Origin: Astrothelium macrocarpum
Taxonomy: Eukaryota > Ascomycota > Dothideomycetes > Trypetheliales > Trypetheliaceae
Direction: 5' to 3'
NCBI GenBank assembly: GCA_021030915.1
Contig: JAGEMR010000158.1
Coordinates: 1 to 63,737 of the forward strand
DNA: 63,737 bases
Below the pieces are notes generated by a model. That model was given only the letters and a program-made list of their open reading frames with translations, ran no database searches and was not told the DNA's origin. Shown piece by piece: positions 47,288 through 59,319 of this stretch (position 1 is its first letter; each line of letters starts with the position of its first letter). A program made the position numbers and the translations under genes.

Positions 47288-48233
47288 TTATGCCTGGGCT
47301 CTGTTCGGCTCTGTCGGAGTGAGAGTGAACTAAAACCGTTGACTCTGAATACTCTATCCTCTGGCCAGGCTTGACAATATCTTGGCGTTTGATTGTTTTT
47401 AACAGCCAAACCCTGTTTCCTAGGTTAGCGTTAGGCTAGGCTTAATTCCTGTTTAGGCTGCTCAGCCTCTTCTCAGGTCTGTGCAAACTCGCTCAGCCTT
47501 GAGTCGGGTAAGCTCAGGCGCTGTGTGAGTCTGCTCAGGTCTGCTCAGGTTTGCTCAGTCCAAGTAATGGATCCCATAGTCTCTATGTTGACTATATAGC
47601 CTTACATCTACTAAAAGCGTCAGCCCAATGTAAAAGAATGAGAGCCTCCGTCTAGGTACTTTGACTGACAGTCTCAGTAACTAGAAATAGACTCTTTTGC
47701 TTTACGTTAGCACTAATGCTAGATAGATATAGGATATCAATCCCTTGATCTTTTAGTAAGATTTTCTACATGGATCTTGAAGTACAGGCGTTACGAACAT
47801 GGCCAAAAGAGCCGGAAGGCATTTATGACTGCGGGGCAGGAGGGTTGCGGGAACGTGACCATAGCCAAGAGGGACCAGGCGGGCCCTGGGCCGTAGGGTC
47901 CGGCACGAAAACACGACACCTTTTCAGTGAGACACTAACACTTGCTGTAACTTGCGTGGTGGTGGATGCGAAGCCGAATTCTGTCTGCGGGCATTTCGCC
48001 CGGGGCTGAACCCATAACTGTTCGAGAGGACGCCGAATCTGCCAATCCTCAGTGGCTCAGCAATCTCATGACCGGAGGCCGCCACCCAAGTGACATTCGC
48101 GTCGCTCAACTCTTTTGATACAGTCATCACAAGCCCAAATGCTTTCTTGAATCGCGTATGGACATATCTTACCTCTTCTACCACATCGTCTCGCCTTCCG
48201 TAGCCAACCCAGGCCGAGCACCTACACGTGCAA
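47288..48233. promoter_or_regulatory. NLR upstream region with CTCAG repeats
   Basis: Between the transposon and the NLR start. It contains a cluster of CTCAGG/CTCAGC motifs at 47456-47560, including two adjacent copies of CTGCTCAGGT (47531-47550) and a third degenerate copy. An open frame at 47770-48009 is not supported. The NLR promoter must lie here. Confidence 0.5.
47531..47560. repeat. 10-bp tandem repeat upstream of NLR
   Basis: CTGCTCAGGT twice in tandem, then TTGCTCAGTC, within a wider 100-bp zone rich in GCTCAG and CTCAGG. Confidence 0.6.
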
Positions 48234-51200
48234 ATGGATCCTCTATCAGCAGCTGCAAGCGCCGTCGGCCTCGTGATCTCTATTCACACGATAGAGAAGA
48301 ACTTGAACAATCTCGCCCACCTAAATTTAGATGACTTACGGCGGGAACTACGCATAATACTACTTAGATGTGAAAATGCTATCCGCTTGTACACAGAGAT
48401 CCAGGGTAGCCGAGCTGCCCGTCCATCAGAACACTCACTAGCAGCCTTCAGCCAGGCTCTTCAGCTCTTACAAAAGTCTCTGTACGCCTTGGCCAAACTG
48501 ATACCTGAATCTCCAACACGCCAGGATCGAATACGCCAACACTTTCTCCGTCGGTCTTTTCTACGCAGAGATCTCGAAAATCGTACAGAAGATCTTGGAA
48601 AGGCCGTGACTATTCTGGAAGAGATCTTGGTCCTTAACAATGTATCTCAAAGCCAAGGAACAAAGTAAGTGCACGATCTCATTCTCCCCATTATGTAGAC
48701 CTTGTCGCTAAACTGTGAACAGGGATATCGTAGACACGCTTTCTTCGATACTAGAGACAGCGCCACCAGAGTCATCGGAGGCACTGGGTTTTAGAAATGT
48801 AGGATCTAATGGATCACCGACTCTCAACAACAGTCGCAATAAATCCATACTTGATTGGCTTGCACCTCCATTGTATGCAACTAAACATGCTGCTCTTACC
48901 AAGGCGAGAGCGCCAAATACTGGCCAGTGGCTGCTTCACGATCCGAACTTCCAAACCTGGTCCGGGCCATTTTTACATTCTCAGCATTCCAGAAGAAAGC
49001 CTAGAGATGCCTTAAGTGAAGCTTTAGACGACGATCAAACAAATACCCTTTGGCTTTACGGTCCACCTGGCTCTGGAAAGTCCGTGTTGATGTAAGTTCA
49101 CGCAAGCCTTCCTCTGACTTTGGTCCTGACTTTCCAGGTCATCCGCCGTTGAATACTTGCAAAGAGAGTTTGAAAACGACTCATCTGTGGCCGTTGCGTA
49201 TTTCTACATTGATCAGCAGGCGTTGACTCCCCCTCGAGTGCTCTTGGGCTCCCTTCTCAGACAACTGTGTGATCGGAAAGGGTCTTTACCAAGCCACGTC
49301 ATACAGCTCTGGGAGCACAGCCAATACGCCACCACAGCTAAAGGACCAGAAGCAGAAGCTGAGGTGCACTACGAACGTTTGATGGCAGAGTTTTTCAACT
49401 TGGCCGGAAAGTTTCGCCACATTTTTGTGTGCCTAGATGGACTGGATGAATGCCTTGAGCACCAAACCGCCTTATATGAGATCATACGCAGGTTTAGCAA
49501 GTCTCGTCTTTCTCTTCTCGCCTCCAGCCGGGATACAGAAGTATTTCAAGAACTATTCAAGGGTAATCCTCGCATTGCAGTCCAAGCGGTAGCACAAGAC
49601 ATCAATTCTTTCATCCACGCAGAGCTCGAAAGTTATAGCGACCTCACTCGTAGCGGGGATCTAGAAGAACAAATATCAGAGACAATTATCAGGAAATCCA
49701 GCGGCAAGTACGTGCACACGCTCGAACGAGGCGAAAAACGTTCACTGACAAGATTCGCAAAGCTTTTTGTTCGCCAAAATTCAGATGAAGGAGTTGCTCG
49801 ATCAGACGTCTATCTGTGATATCCGTCAGTCCCTTAGCGAGTTGCCGAGCAATCCTGAAACCATATACGGCCATATGCTTGACAGATGCGAACAGCAACC
49901 TCGTAACAGAGCTTCACTGGCTAAGCGTATCCTGTTATGGCTGGCTTACACTACTAGGCCATTGACAGTGCTGGAGATTCAACACGCTGTCGCCATCGAT
50001 CCAAATGCGTCAGAATGGAATCAAGAGCGTCTCCCACCTGCCCATCTTATTCCAGAAGTTTGCACAGAGTTTGTGGCCGTTGACCCTGAACGACAGCTCG
50101 TTCTGCTGAGGCACGCGTCTCTTTCTTATTATCTTAGTGAATTCCGGAATGATCTTTTCAGTAGAGAGAGGGCAACAATCGCTGCGGGGTGTCTAAGGTA
50201 TCTCACTTACGCAAATTTAGACGCAGGTCCTGTAACGACACTTGGCGAATTTCAAAGTCGACTCAAGGAGCATCCTTTTCTGGGGTATTGTGCACAAAAT
50301 TGGGGTACGCACATCCGTCAACTTTGGCAGCAAGTCGCGGATGAGGAACAGGAAGAGTCAAAGACAATGGTCAGCTCACTCGAGCATGAAATTTGGGCCA
50401 GTAGGGCATTGTTGTCAGCTCTCACACAGCTTATGTTTGTGAAGGACCCGAACACGGACGAGGACGTCGCAGAGTTTCCAAAAGACTTTGGCTGCCTTCA
50501 TTTCGCTGCCTATTTCGACTCTAAAAGGATGTTGCAAACACTGCTCAACAAGGACAGAGACAAATCACCGAGTGATCTCGACAGCTGGCATCGGTCACCG
50601 CTGCACGTTGCTTGCGAGAAGGGCAGCTTTGAAGCGGCCGAAACACTCTTGCGTGATCTAGATTCTCGGACGGATATCCCAGACCAATGGAAGAGACTTC
50701 CTGTTCATTACGCAGCCATTCGGGGTAATGTGAAGCTCATTTCGTTGATTCTAAGCCGTGATCAAGGAGGCCTCGACTGTAAGGACTCTGATGACAGAAC
50801 ACCGCTAGACTATGCTGCGGGAGGTGGCCACCAGAAAGTTCTCCGGATTCTGCTTGAAAATGGTGCTGATCCAAATTCTGACAATTCCCTGTGGATTGCA
50901 GCTTCTGGTGGCCACGCTTCCATTGTTGAGCTGCTCTTATTGTATGGAGCAGAGGTAGATGAAGACAAGGCGACGCACGCTGCGGCGAAATACGGATACG
51001 AAGGCATCGTGAAGCTTTTACTCCAAGCAGGAGCAGTCATCGACTCCACAGACGAAGATGGATTAACCGCCTTGCATCATGCGGCATGCAGAGGTCGCCC
51101 CTCGATGGCAAGTTTGCTGTTGGTCAATGGAGCCAACGTACAAGCCAGAGATAAGAAAGGATACACTCCGCTGTATTTTGCAGCCCAAAGAGGCGATGAA

Positions 51201-51812
51201 CGCATAGTGAAGCTCCTCATTGAACACGGTGCAGCGATTGAAGCACGAACCGAAGACGGCAAGACAGCTCTATATCAGTCAGCGGCAAACGGAAACGACG
51301 GTGTGGTTGAGTTCTTACTTCGGCGAGGTGCTACAGTCCACTCGACCTCTTCTTCCTCTTCTGATGAGAGCTCGGGCTCAACAAACTCTGTTGTCGAACA
51401 GGCAAGCGCGCTCCAGGCAGCTGCCCAAAACGGACATGCCTTGGTGGTGAAGCTCTTACTCGAAAAAAATGCAGAGGTTGATGGAAAAGGCTCAGCTGGC
51501 CGCACACCCTTGTCGTATGCTGCCGAGTGCGGTCACGATAAAGTAGTGCAAGTACTGCTGCAAGCTGGTGCCGATCCAAACGCAACAGATAACGAAGGGA
51601 AGACGCCAATCACATACGCTGAATCGAATCACCACGAATCCGTGTTGTCGCTTCTTAACGATCTCAGTGACCCGCCGTCACCCCGCCGTGAACCGCGCTG
51701 GAGGTTTATGCCCAATGACCCTCATACGAATCACGACATCATTCAACTTCTAAAGCAGCAAGCTGACCTTCTTCCTTCCGCGCAACCTCGCTCGATGTCA
51801 GACACTACCTAA
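48234..51812 (+). CDS. NACHT-ankyrin STAND/NLR-like protein
   Basis: Fungal NOD-like receptor of 1139 aa, the class linked to non-self recognition and heterokaryon incompatibility. Exons are 48234-48664, 48723-49091, 49138-49707 and 49763-51812; introns are 58, 46 and 55 nt, all GT-AG and in phase. The start is ATG (MDPLSAAASAVGLVIS), a fungal STAND N-terminal domain. NACHT: Walker A GPPGSGKSVLM near residue 256, Walker B FVCLDGLDEC near 362, sensor-like LLASSRD. The third splice makes SSGN|FLFAKIQMKELL, as in related proteins (SSGMFLW). A winged-helix-like region around residues 480-600 (RILLWLAYTTRPLTVLEIQH) is followed by about 12 ankyrin repeats at 697-1092, several near-consensus (GRTPLSYAAECGHDKVVQVL). 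One repeat is interrupted by a Ser-rich loop (residues about 980-1000). The gene appears intact despite transposons on both sides. Confidence 0.92.
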
Positions 51813-53325
51813 TTCGATTTCCCTTCCGCCACTTCTACCAGTACACACACTTCTCTCACGCGAGTAAAAGATCGAGCGAGATTGCACGAATGTGAAGAAT
51901 GGTGATGGCAAGAGGTTCATTCGCCCCTCTCATACGAACTACACAATCGGTCCTGATGACGGAAGTATTTCAAGTTCAAGTGGAGCTATTGGTGGCGTCC
52001 CAGGGTGGTTACCAACCACAACGAGAATCTCACAGTCGTCGGATGGGAATTTTCACATTCAATGACTTTCCACGCACCCAACCTTAACCCATAGATACCA
52101 AAGTTGGACTGGCCCGAGTAGAGATGACATCGACAATGTGTCCAGCAGACAGGTGTGCTCCCTGGCATAACGAACCTGATGCATGTCCAATGGCATGACG
52201 ACTCCGTCAACATCTATCAATTGATTTTCTTCTTTCGTATATGGCAAGACACCATTTACGCAAAGCTGCAGAGGCGACGATCAACGACATACGATACGCG
52301 GTCGTGCTCCTTCATTATTGTTACGAGCAAGCGATAGTATCGTAGGATTCTACAGCTCCATTCTATTTTTGCACTTCCGTTCGTATTGTATTCGTGCCGA
52401 GCACCATTCGCTCGCCATTGTAACAGTGAAACTGTTTTTGTTCGGCCAATGCAAAACCCCGATTTGATGCAATATCCTGAGCAAATCTTCTTGACATCAT
52501 CTGACAGGGTTGCAAATCCCGAGTTGGTCACTGGAACGGCGTGTCCGCAGAACATGCGACAGCCCTCAAACCGAGTCCAAGTTGTGTTACCAGTTTAAGG
52601 ATGGGCAAGCATGCCCCGGTCGTCAGCTGAGTGTTCTTGTCCGGGACGGAGCGTCGTACTCTGGCTTCCTGTCCGGCGACTTCATCACCCTACGTTGGTT
52701 GGGGCGGCCAGGAAATACGCCCAAAACCATTGTCTAGTAGGATTCGTTTCTCTGGTTCGCCCATTTCCCTGCCGCTGCCAGATTTCGTTCTGGTAATGCC
52801 GGGAACTCGTTCGAAGCGCTATCCTCTGCACAGAGTTGCTTTGCTTCCATGCAGTTTATAGCGTCGTTTTGAAACGGCTATTCTGGTTGCTCAATCGCCG
52901 TACGATACTGGGGAGATGAAAAAGGTGCGCTCTTTTTCAGGACCTTTTATATGATGCTAGTCTTATTCTAGGTTTTCTGGCCGGATCGATCAGTTCTCTG
53001 GATGGGCATCAAAAGAACTGAGGCTTCGGGACGGATTCTAGAAAACGAGAGGATTAATGTTAGAATTATATAAGCTAATCAAAGTTGAATTCTGGTGGAC
53101 TGTCAATTTGGTCTCTTTTGTAGAGGCAGTGCTGGTGCAGGGGTTAGCTGACAGCAGCTATTACATTACGTTCATCTAGCTGCCCTGACAGTGATATACC
53201 TCAACCAATAGTGATTTATTCTAAAAAATAATTTTATTAATTGAAAAACAATTTTATGATTTAAAATTAAAATAAAAATAAATTAAAAATACATTTATTA
53301 GTTATTTTATTTTTATAATAATATA
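51813..53325. other. intergenic, turning AT-rich near the Fot1-like element
   Basis: Up to about 53210 the composition is ordinary and no gene is recognised. From about 53215 to 53320 the DNA is nearly pure A+T although it lies outside the transposon ends, so decay has spread beyond the element or a second relic abuts it. Confidence 0.55.
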
Positions 53326-53327
53326 TA

Positions 53328-53387
53328 GGGTCTACCACGGTCATCTTGCGCGCCCCATCATCTTACGCGCGCTGTATATGCGCTCCA
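53328..53387 (+). repeat. left terminal inverted repeat, 60 bp
   Basis: Starts GGGTCTACCACGGTC and contains two subterminal copies of a CATCTTRCGCGC unit. One base (53365) differs from the other end. Confidence 0.9.
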
Positions 53388-55143
53388 TATATGATAACCA
53401 TTTAAATCTTATATATTTCATAATCATATTTCCAAATCTAAAACTGAATTATTTGATGAATCATTAGATATATAATTTATTTTTTCTGAATTTTTTTTTT
53501 AAATATAATTTTAATTAATCATTCATGACGGTATTTTATATATAATTTTATTTCTGATATATATATAATTTATAATATATTCATAATTATATATATATTA
53601 ATATTATTTAATTTAATTCTTTTATTTTCAATATTATATTTTCGTTTATTAAAAAATTTTGATTGATTTATTAATTATTTTATCATAATTATGATTATAA
53701 TATTTTATAATTTATATAATCAGATTATATATTTAATATATTGTTTTATTAATAAATTAATTATATTATTTTTATTTAAAATTTTTATAAAATTTTTATT
53801 TGATTTATTAAATTTAATAATTTTTAAAAAAGAATTTTTAAATAATGAAAAATCTAAATTGGCTGAATTAAATAATATAAAAATTTTTATATTAAATATA
53901 TTTTATATAATAAATAATTCATTCAAAATTCATTTATAATTTAAAAATATTATATCTACATTTCGAAAATTGGTATAAATATTTTTTCTTAATATAATTA
54001 TATCATATATTTGAATGAAAATTTTGATCCATTTTATTTTAAATATATATTATTTATTAAATTAATAAAATATAATTATTTTATATATATAGAATCGTTT
54101 AAATATAAAAAATATATCCATATTTAGTAATCAAAGAATATATAAATAATATAACGATATAATTATAAAATCAATTTTTTTTTTTATATAATATATGATA
54201 AAATTGATTTAAATATGATTTTTATGACCGTTTATGATAAATAAATACCGGCGATTTATATATCATTCACATATTAAAAAATCAAAAATTTTAATTAATC
54301 ATTTTAATATTAATTTATTTAATATTCAGCCATTTTTATTAATTATAAAATGATATTTTGATGAAATATCTGTATTAAATTAATATATATTTAATTATAT
54401 ATTTTTAAAAATCAAAAAAGGTGTAATTATTTTATTTATTATATTAATATATTCAATTATAATAATCCATTTTTATTTATTTATTATAATTTTCTATTTT
54501 TTTTTAATATCAAAATAAATTAATATTTTAAATGATTATTTTTTATTAATATCAAATTCTGATTTATTCATATTATAAATATTTATAATATTATATTTAT
54601 ATTTTTTTTATTATATTTCAAATATATCGAATTAATAATTCATCTTTTTTTTAATTACATCATTCATATAAATAGATTTTAATTAAATAATATATATATT
54701 ATGAATTTTAGAATATCATTTGATAAAATAATTAATTCAATTGATATTAATTGATTTAAAATAGATATATATGAAATATAAATAAGATATATAATAAATG
54801 CGCCTTTTTTATAGAAATTATATAAATTCATTCAATAATAAATATATAATAAAAATTTTTACGATAATATATCATTTAATTTAATGAATTAAAATTGATT
54901 TTTCAGATTTTATTGATAATTATTATATTTTTTTAATTTTAATATATAAAATACGATTATTAAATTTATTTCAAAATATTGATATAATAATTTTGAATAT
55001 ATATATAATTTCAATAATAAATAAAAATGTATTTTCAGAAAATATAATAAATATAGATTATATTTAAATTTCGTATTCTGGATTTTTTGAAAAATTATTT
55101 TTTATCATGATGAAATATAGACTGATTGTATGTTAATCGCATG

Positions 55144-55203
55144 TGGAGCGCATATACAGCGCGCGCAAGATGATGGGGCGCGCAAGATGACCGTGGTAGA
55201 CCC
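55144..55203 (-). repeat. right terminal inverted repeat, 60 bp
   Basis: Reverse complement of the left repeat. It keeps the intact TTGCGCGC where the left end has TTACGCGC (a G-to-A change). Confidence 0.9.
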
Positions 55204-55471
55204 TACTATACTATAGTCTCTAAGCGAGAGAAGCATACCTTTTTTAAATACAGCTAATTAGCAGGCTCAAACCCCAGAACCCTAAAAGAACTCATTCGTA
55301 AATATACATGAAGACCGCATATTAGCTGAGCGCCGCAATCCTTCCGATTGAAGAAGACGCCAAATGTGACGTCACCGACATCGTGTTTCAGCTTTGTACG
55401 ATCCTTCGACTCGCCAAAAGCCACTCCACCAGTGTCTCGCGAGTAGCTCCATCTGTTCCCGCACCACTGCT

Positions 55472-57195
55472 ATGGAGTATCACGGCCTCTTGCCCGGCTG
55501 GGCCGCACTTGTTCTTGGAGTAACAATACTCGTGATCTGGCTCTTTCACAGCCAGAACAACAAGAAACCTTACGCAACAATACCTGTGCTCTCCGCTGAT
55601 CGCAACGAGTACTTACAGAATGGCCGAGCACTGCTTGAGCGTGGCAAGAAGTTCCGGAGCTGCTTCCAGGTCCAGACCGGGACGAACTTCAAGATAGTAG
55701 TCCCGAATCGATTTGCGACAGAACTCAAGAACCATCCAAACCTCAGCTTCAACGACGCCCACGCTCGGGACAGTTTCACCTCATATCCAGGTCTCCAGCC
55801 ATTTCGAGAAATTCTGGAAAATGATACCTTCATCCAAGAAGTTGTTAGGAAGAAGCTTACGCAAAGCTTGGGTCTGATTACCACAGGTAACGTTCATACC
55901 ACGCTTATACATTTCTCTTCGGTTGAATGTGCTGATCTCTGATTCCGTGATCTAGGCCTGGTCGAAGAGACGCAGTTGACGTACCGCGACATCTTTGGAG
56001 AAAGTAAGGAATGGCAGACTCATGTAATCAAATCGGACGTCCAGGATATCATTGCTCGTGCGGAACATGCTCACGTCATTCTACTCCCAATTCCACTGAT
56101 CGCTAGTTGCAGGACTCTCTTCTCGGGTCTTCCTTGGGCTTGAGCTCTGCCGCAACCAAGACTGGCTAGATATCACCAAGAACTACACCTATAGCAGCTT
56201 CGAGGCCATTAGCGAGCTGCGTTCACAGCATGCACTGGCTAGGCCTATCATCCATTGGTTTTCCAAAAATTGCACACAAGCAAGGCATTATTACAAGAGA
56301 TCACAGGTACTCATCCAGCCGGTCGTCGATCGGAGGAAAGCTCAGATGCAGGCTAGCTCTTCAGAGAGCGAGGGATCGTCAAAAGCCTCTGATGCGATCG
56401 GCTGGATGGTGGAATGTGCAAGAGGGCGAAAAATAGACTACGCTGCTGCCCAGCTTTCTTTCAGTCTCGCCGCTATTCACCTGAGCTCCGAAACGATGAC
56501 GATGTGCTTGCTGCAGCTGTGTGACATGCCAGAGCTGATCGAACCACTGCGGGAAGATTGCCGCCGCGTTCTTGACGACAGTGGATGGACAAAGCAAGCA
56601 CTGCAGGATATGAGGTTGCTGGACAGCTTCATGAGGGAATGTCAGAGAGTGAGGGACCTACTCGCCAGTAAGGATTCTCGCACTTCTGCCCATGAAATAA
56701 GGACTGATCCGTTTTTTCTAGCCTCCATGTTACGCTTTGCTAGAGCTCCACTCGTACTGTCCGACGGCACTGTGATTCCCAAGGGTAGCACATTGATGGT
56801 CATGAACGACTGGGCTCACTCTTCGGAGCACTTCCCGAATGCCGAAACGTTCGACATGAGGCGATTCGCAAAACTACGAGAACGACCAGGAGAACAAAAT
56901 CAACACCAATTCAGCACTCCTTCGGCTGATCAAATGGGCTTTGGATTCGGTAGTGTTGCTTCCCATCTAGACTTTTACTACAATTGCTGACGAGACCGAA
57001 CAAGGCGAGCATGCCTGCCCAGGTCGATTCTTTGCTTCGAATGAAATAAAGATTGCGTTATGCATTTTACTCTTGGAGTACGACTTCGAGTACGTTCCTG
57101 GTGATGATCCACCCCAAGACATCAAGCACGAGATCGTTCGACTTTCCGATCCCAGTGCTAGGATGCTTATTCGAAAGCGCGAAGGAAACTCTTGA
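55472..57195 (+). CDS. Cytochrome P450 (CYP68/CYP503, ent-kaurene-oxidase-like)
   Basis: Membrane-anchored monooxygenase of 496 aa in five exons: 55472-55886, 55956-56057, 56113-56667, 56722-56949 and 57005-57195. Introns are 69, 55, 54 and 55 nt, and every junction keeps phase. Read unspliced it looks broken, but splicing gives a complete P450. It has an N-terminal anchor (LLPGWAALVLGVTILVIWLF), a YLQNGRALLERGKKF start typical of this clan, an I-helix region ending HLSSET, and ExxR as ECQR, joined by splicing to LLATSMLRF. The heme loop GFGFGEHACPGRFF has its cysteine at about residue 438. The start is the ATG at 55472 because it precedes the anchor. Substrate unknown; relatives oxidise terpenoids. 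It begins only 268 bp from a transposon end and ends 5 bp from the convergent P450. Confidence 0.85.
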
Positions 57196-57200
57196 CCTAT

Positions 57201-58946
57201 CTAGGGAGATTTGGAGACTCGTCTCAGTGCGCATATGAGTGGCTTCTTCTCCCACAACACGTAGATCTTCTGATCGATCCAATCTTTGGTTTCGGCTGCA
57301 AGTTCAACGTCGAAGCTGAGGATGAGAGCTGCCAGGAGCAGTCGCATTTCATGCCAGGCGAGGCTCTAGATATATATGTCAGCACGCTTCCATACTCAAA
57401 AGGTAGATTATTATCCGACTTTGCCCAAACAGTTTTGAGGACCATACGAGAATGGCTCCACTGCATCCAAATGATCATCCTTATACTCAGGATCACCAAG
57501 CCACCGCTCTGGTTGAAATTTCTGCGGGTTCTTGAAGTGTGTCGGCGACGTGAATGTAGCCAAGGGATGTACGTCGACAGTGATATTGCCCGGTATGAAT
57601 TGGCCGTAGATTGTCATACCTCCGGAAGGTGTTCGTCGTGGAAGTTGACTCGGAGCCTACGGCATTTGGTCAATTCCCGCTGCTGTTGGAGTTTAAGAAA
57701 ACATACGGGTGGGTACATCCGGAGTCCTTCCTGGATGATAGCGTGCATGTACTCTAAACGGGCCAGGCTCTCCAAGGTGGTGTCTCCAAAGCTGGAAAAC
57801 TTGCCGCGGACTTCTGCTTTCAGCTTGTTCAGAGCATGCCTGTTGTCGGCCTGGTGGAGAAAGTAGATCAAACCACTGAGGGCCGTAGCAGTAGTCTCGG
57901 TCCCTGTACTACGCGGTCAGCAAGTAAAGAAAAGCGCACAGCCCGGACTCGAGCCCGCTCACCAGCCACCATGAACGTGACAGCATTCGAATGGTATTCA
58001 TCTCGACTCAAACTCTCAGCGCTATCGGACTTGGACAGTATCCTCGACCAGAGATCAGAATGCGCAGGTTCGCGAGCAAGCCTTTTATCCATGCGACTCT
58101 GACAATACTCGAAGTTCTCCCACTGCTTCACACGGACCTGCTTGCTGTTGAAAAGGAGCTTCCCGACCAACCAGCTAGTAATCGCCGAGTACTGCATCAC
58201 ACAGCGCCAAAACGTCCCAGCTTTGAATCCAGCGAAGATAGTTTGCACCCACGGCGAGAGCTCGCCGTCTTCGAGCATTCCCAAGCCTTCGCCGAACGCT
58301 AGGTCCCCTGAAAACAATGAGACTGTGACCTGACCTGTTCTTCGAGCGTATACCACTCACCCATGATATCGAACGTGGTGCAGTTGAGATACTTGAGCAT
58401 ATCGACTTTGCCGCCCTTGCTAGCCAGCTCCGACATCTCCGTGATCATCTTCTGAGCCCATGACTTCAACAGTGGTTCGTACCCCTTAATCGCTTGGTCG
58501 CTAAAACCAGTAGACAGGATTTTCCGTTGCCTTGAGTGGTTTTCCTCATCGGCGGTGACCACATCTGGACAGCCGTTGACGCCAACAGCATAGAATTGGG
58601 GATCTCGAACCGGCTTTGGCTTCTTAAAGCTGTATATTGCTTCCCAAGCCTCGGCGCCGCCGTTGAATGATAGCTCCGTGGGATTGACACGAACAACGGG
58701 CCCATATTTCTCGTGGAGTTCTGAGCGGACAAAGGCATCCCGGCCGGTGATTGTGGTATACAGCCCAGGGACCTTGCTCACTGCTCGAAGTTTGGGGCCT
58801 GGAAATTTGCTGAGCGGGCCGAGGAAGGCATCATACAAGACGCGTCCAAAGTATGAGGTGGCGATGAGGACTGTGAAAGAAATGGCAAGCCTTGCAAACG
58901 ATTTAGAGGTGAGCACATCCTGGGTAGTTGCAGTGCCGGTCGACAT
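57201..58946 (-). CDS. Cytochrome P450 (CYP65/TRI11-like)
   Basis: Monooxygenase of 509 aa in five exons: 58946-58361, 58307-57963, 57903-57707, 57656-57420 and 57365-57201. Introns are 53, 59, 50 and 54 nt, all in phase. The start is the ATG giving MSTGTATTQDVLTSK; a longer frame begins at TTG. Marks in order: N-terminal anchor, LSKFPGPKLRAVSKVPGLY, I-helix VAGTETTATAL, ExxR as IIQEGLRMYPP, KFQPERWLGD, and heme loop FSYGPQNCLGK with the cysteine near residue 452, followed after splicing by SLAWHEMRLLL. The architecture is that of the CYP65 group, which includes trichothecene C-15 hydroxylases, but substrate cannot be inferred. A TATATA element lies about 40-45 bp upstream of the ATG inside the first copy of a duplicated 103-bp repeat. 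The last intron has an unusual GTCGGA donor. Confidence 0.88.
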
Positions 58947-58975
58947 GACCGCCTGGGACCACAACCAAACTACAG

Positions 58976-59078
58976 TGTCGAAGACTTATATATTAAGTTA
59001 CGCTTGCCAATGCCAGTTTTAGGCATTGATACCTTTTTGGGTTGTTTGGCTCGATGAGCAAGCGCATGAGTCTTAACA
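58976..59078. repeat. direct repeat copy 1, overlapping P450-2 core promoter
   Basis: 103 bp matching 59320-59422 with about three differences (two G/A, one C/T). It includes the TTATATATTAAG element closest to the P450-2 start codon. Confidence 0.88.
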
Positions 59079-59319
59079 GTACGCCTGAAACTCCCCTAGG
59101 CCCGATATTACCTAGGTCCCAAGAGTCTGCGGGGTTTTGGTCAAAGCTCGGGTGAGAGGCCCTATCGCATGCCTGGGTTCAGCTAAGCACTACCTGAATG
59201 GTAGAAGATAACTCCGCTATGCAGGCTAGGCGGGGTAGTTATACGCTGCTGGGAGGTAGCTTAGTATGATAAGGTCTCAAGTTTGTGCTCGAGGGCGAGC
59301 ACCCTTAGAAAGGGAATGC

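Larger units (their letters stand above)
53328..55203 (-). mobile_element. Decayed Fot1/pogo-family DNA transposon
   Basis: 1876-bp element with 60-bp terminal inverted repeats (one mismatch) and TA on both sides (53326-53327 and 55204-55205), the expected target. The minus strand around 54290-54070 still aligns with the DDE_1 transposase core. INGHKNH stands where DGHxSH is expected; about 20 residues on, the pattern of PPHSSHLLQPLD is followed position by position with Pro to Leu/Ser, His to Tyr, Gln to stop and Asp to Asn. It ends KRFY where KRYY is typical. All of these changes are explained by C-to-T or G-to-A. No intact open frame remains. Confidence 0.85.

Noticed and set aside
55472..57195. 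First P450 as a pseudogene (several stops and frame changes in the raw reading)
   Set aside because: Four short introns, each with GT/AG ends and correct phase, rebuild all conserved P450 motifs without any lesion.
59079..59319. A tRNA-derived SINE between the two 103-bp repeats
   Set aside because: GGTTCAGCTAA vaguely resembles a B box, but there is no matching A box at proper spacing and no cloverleaf.
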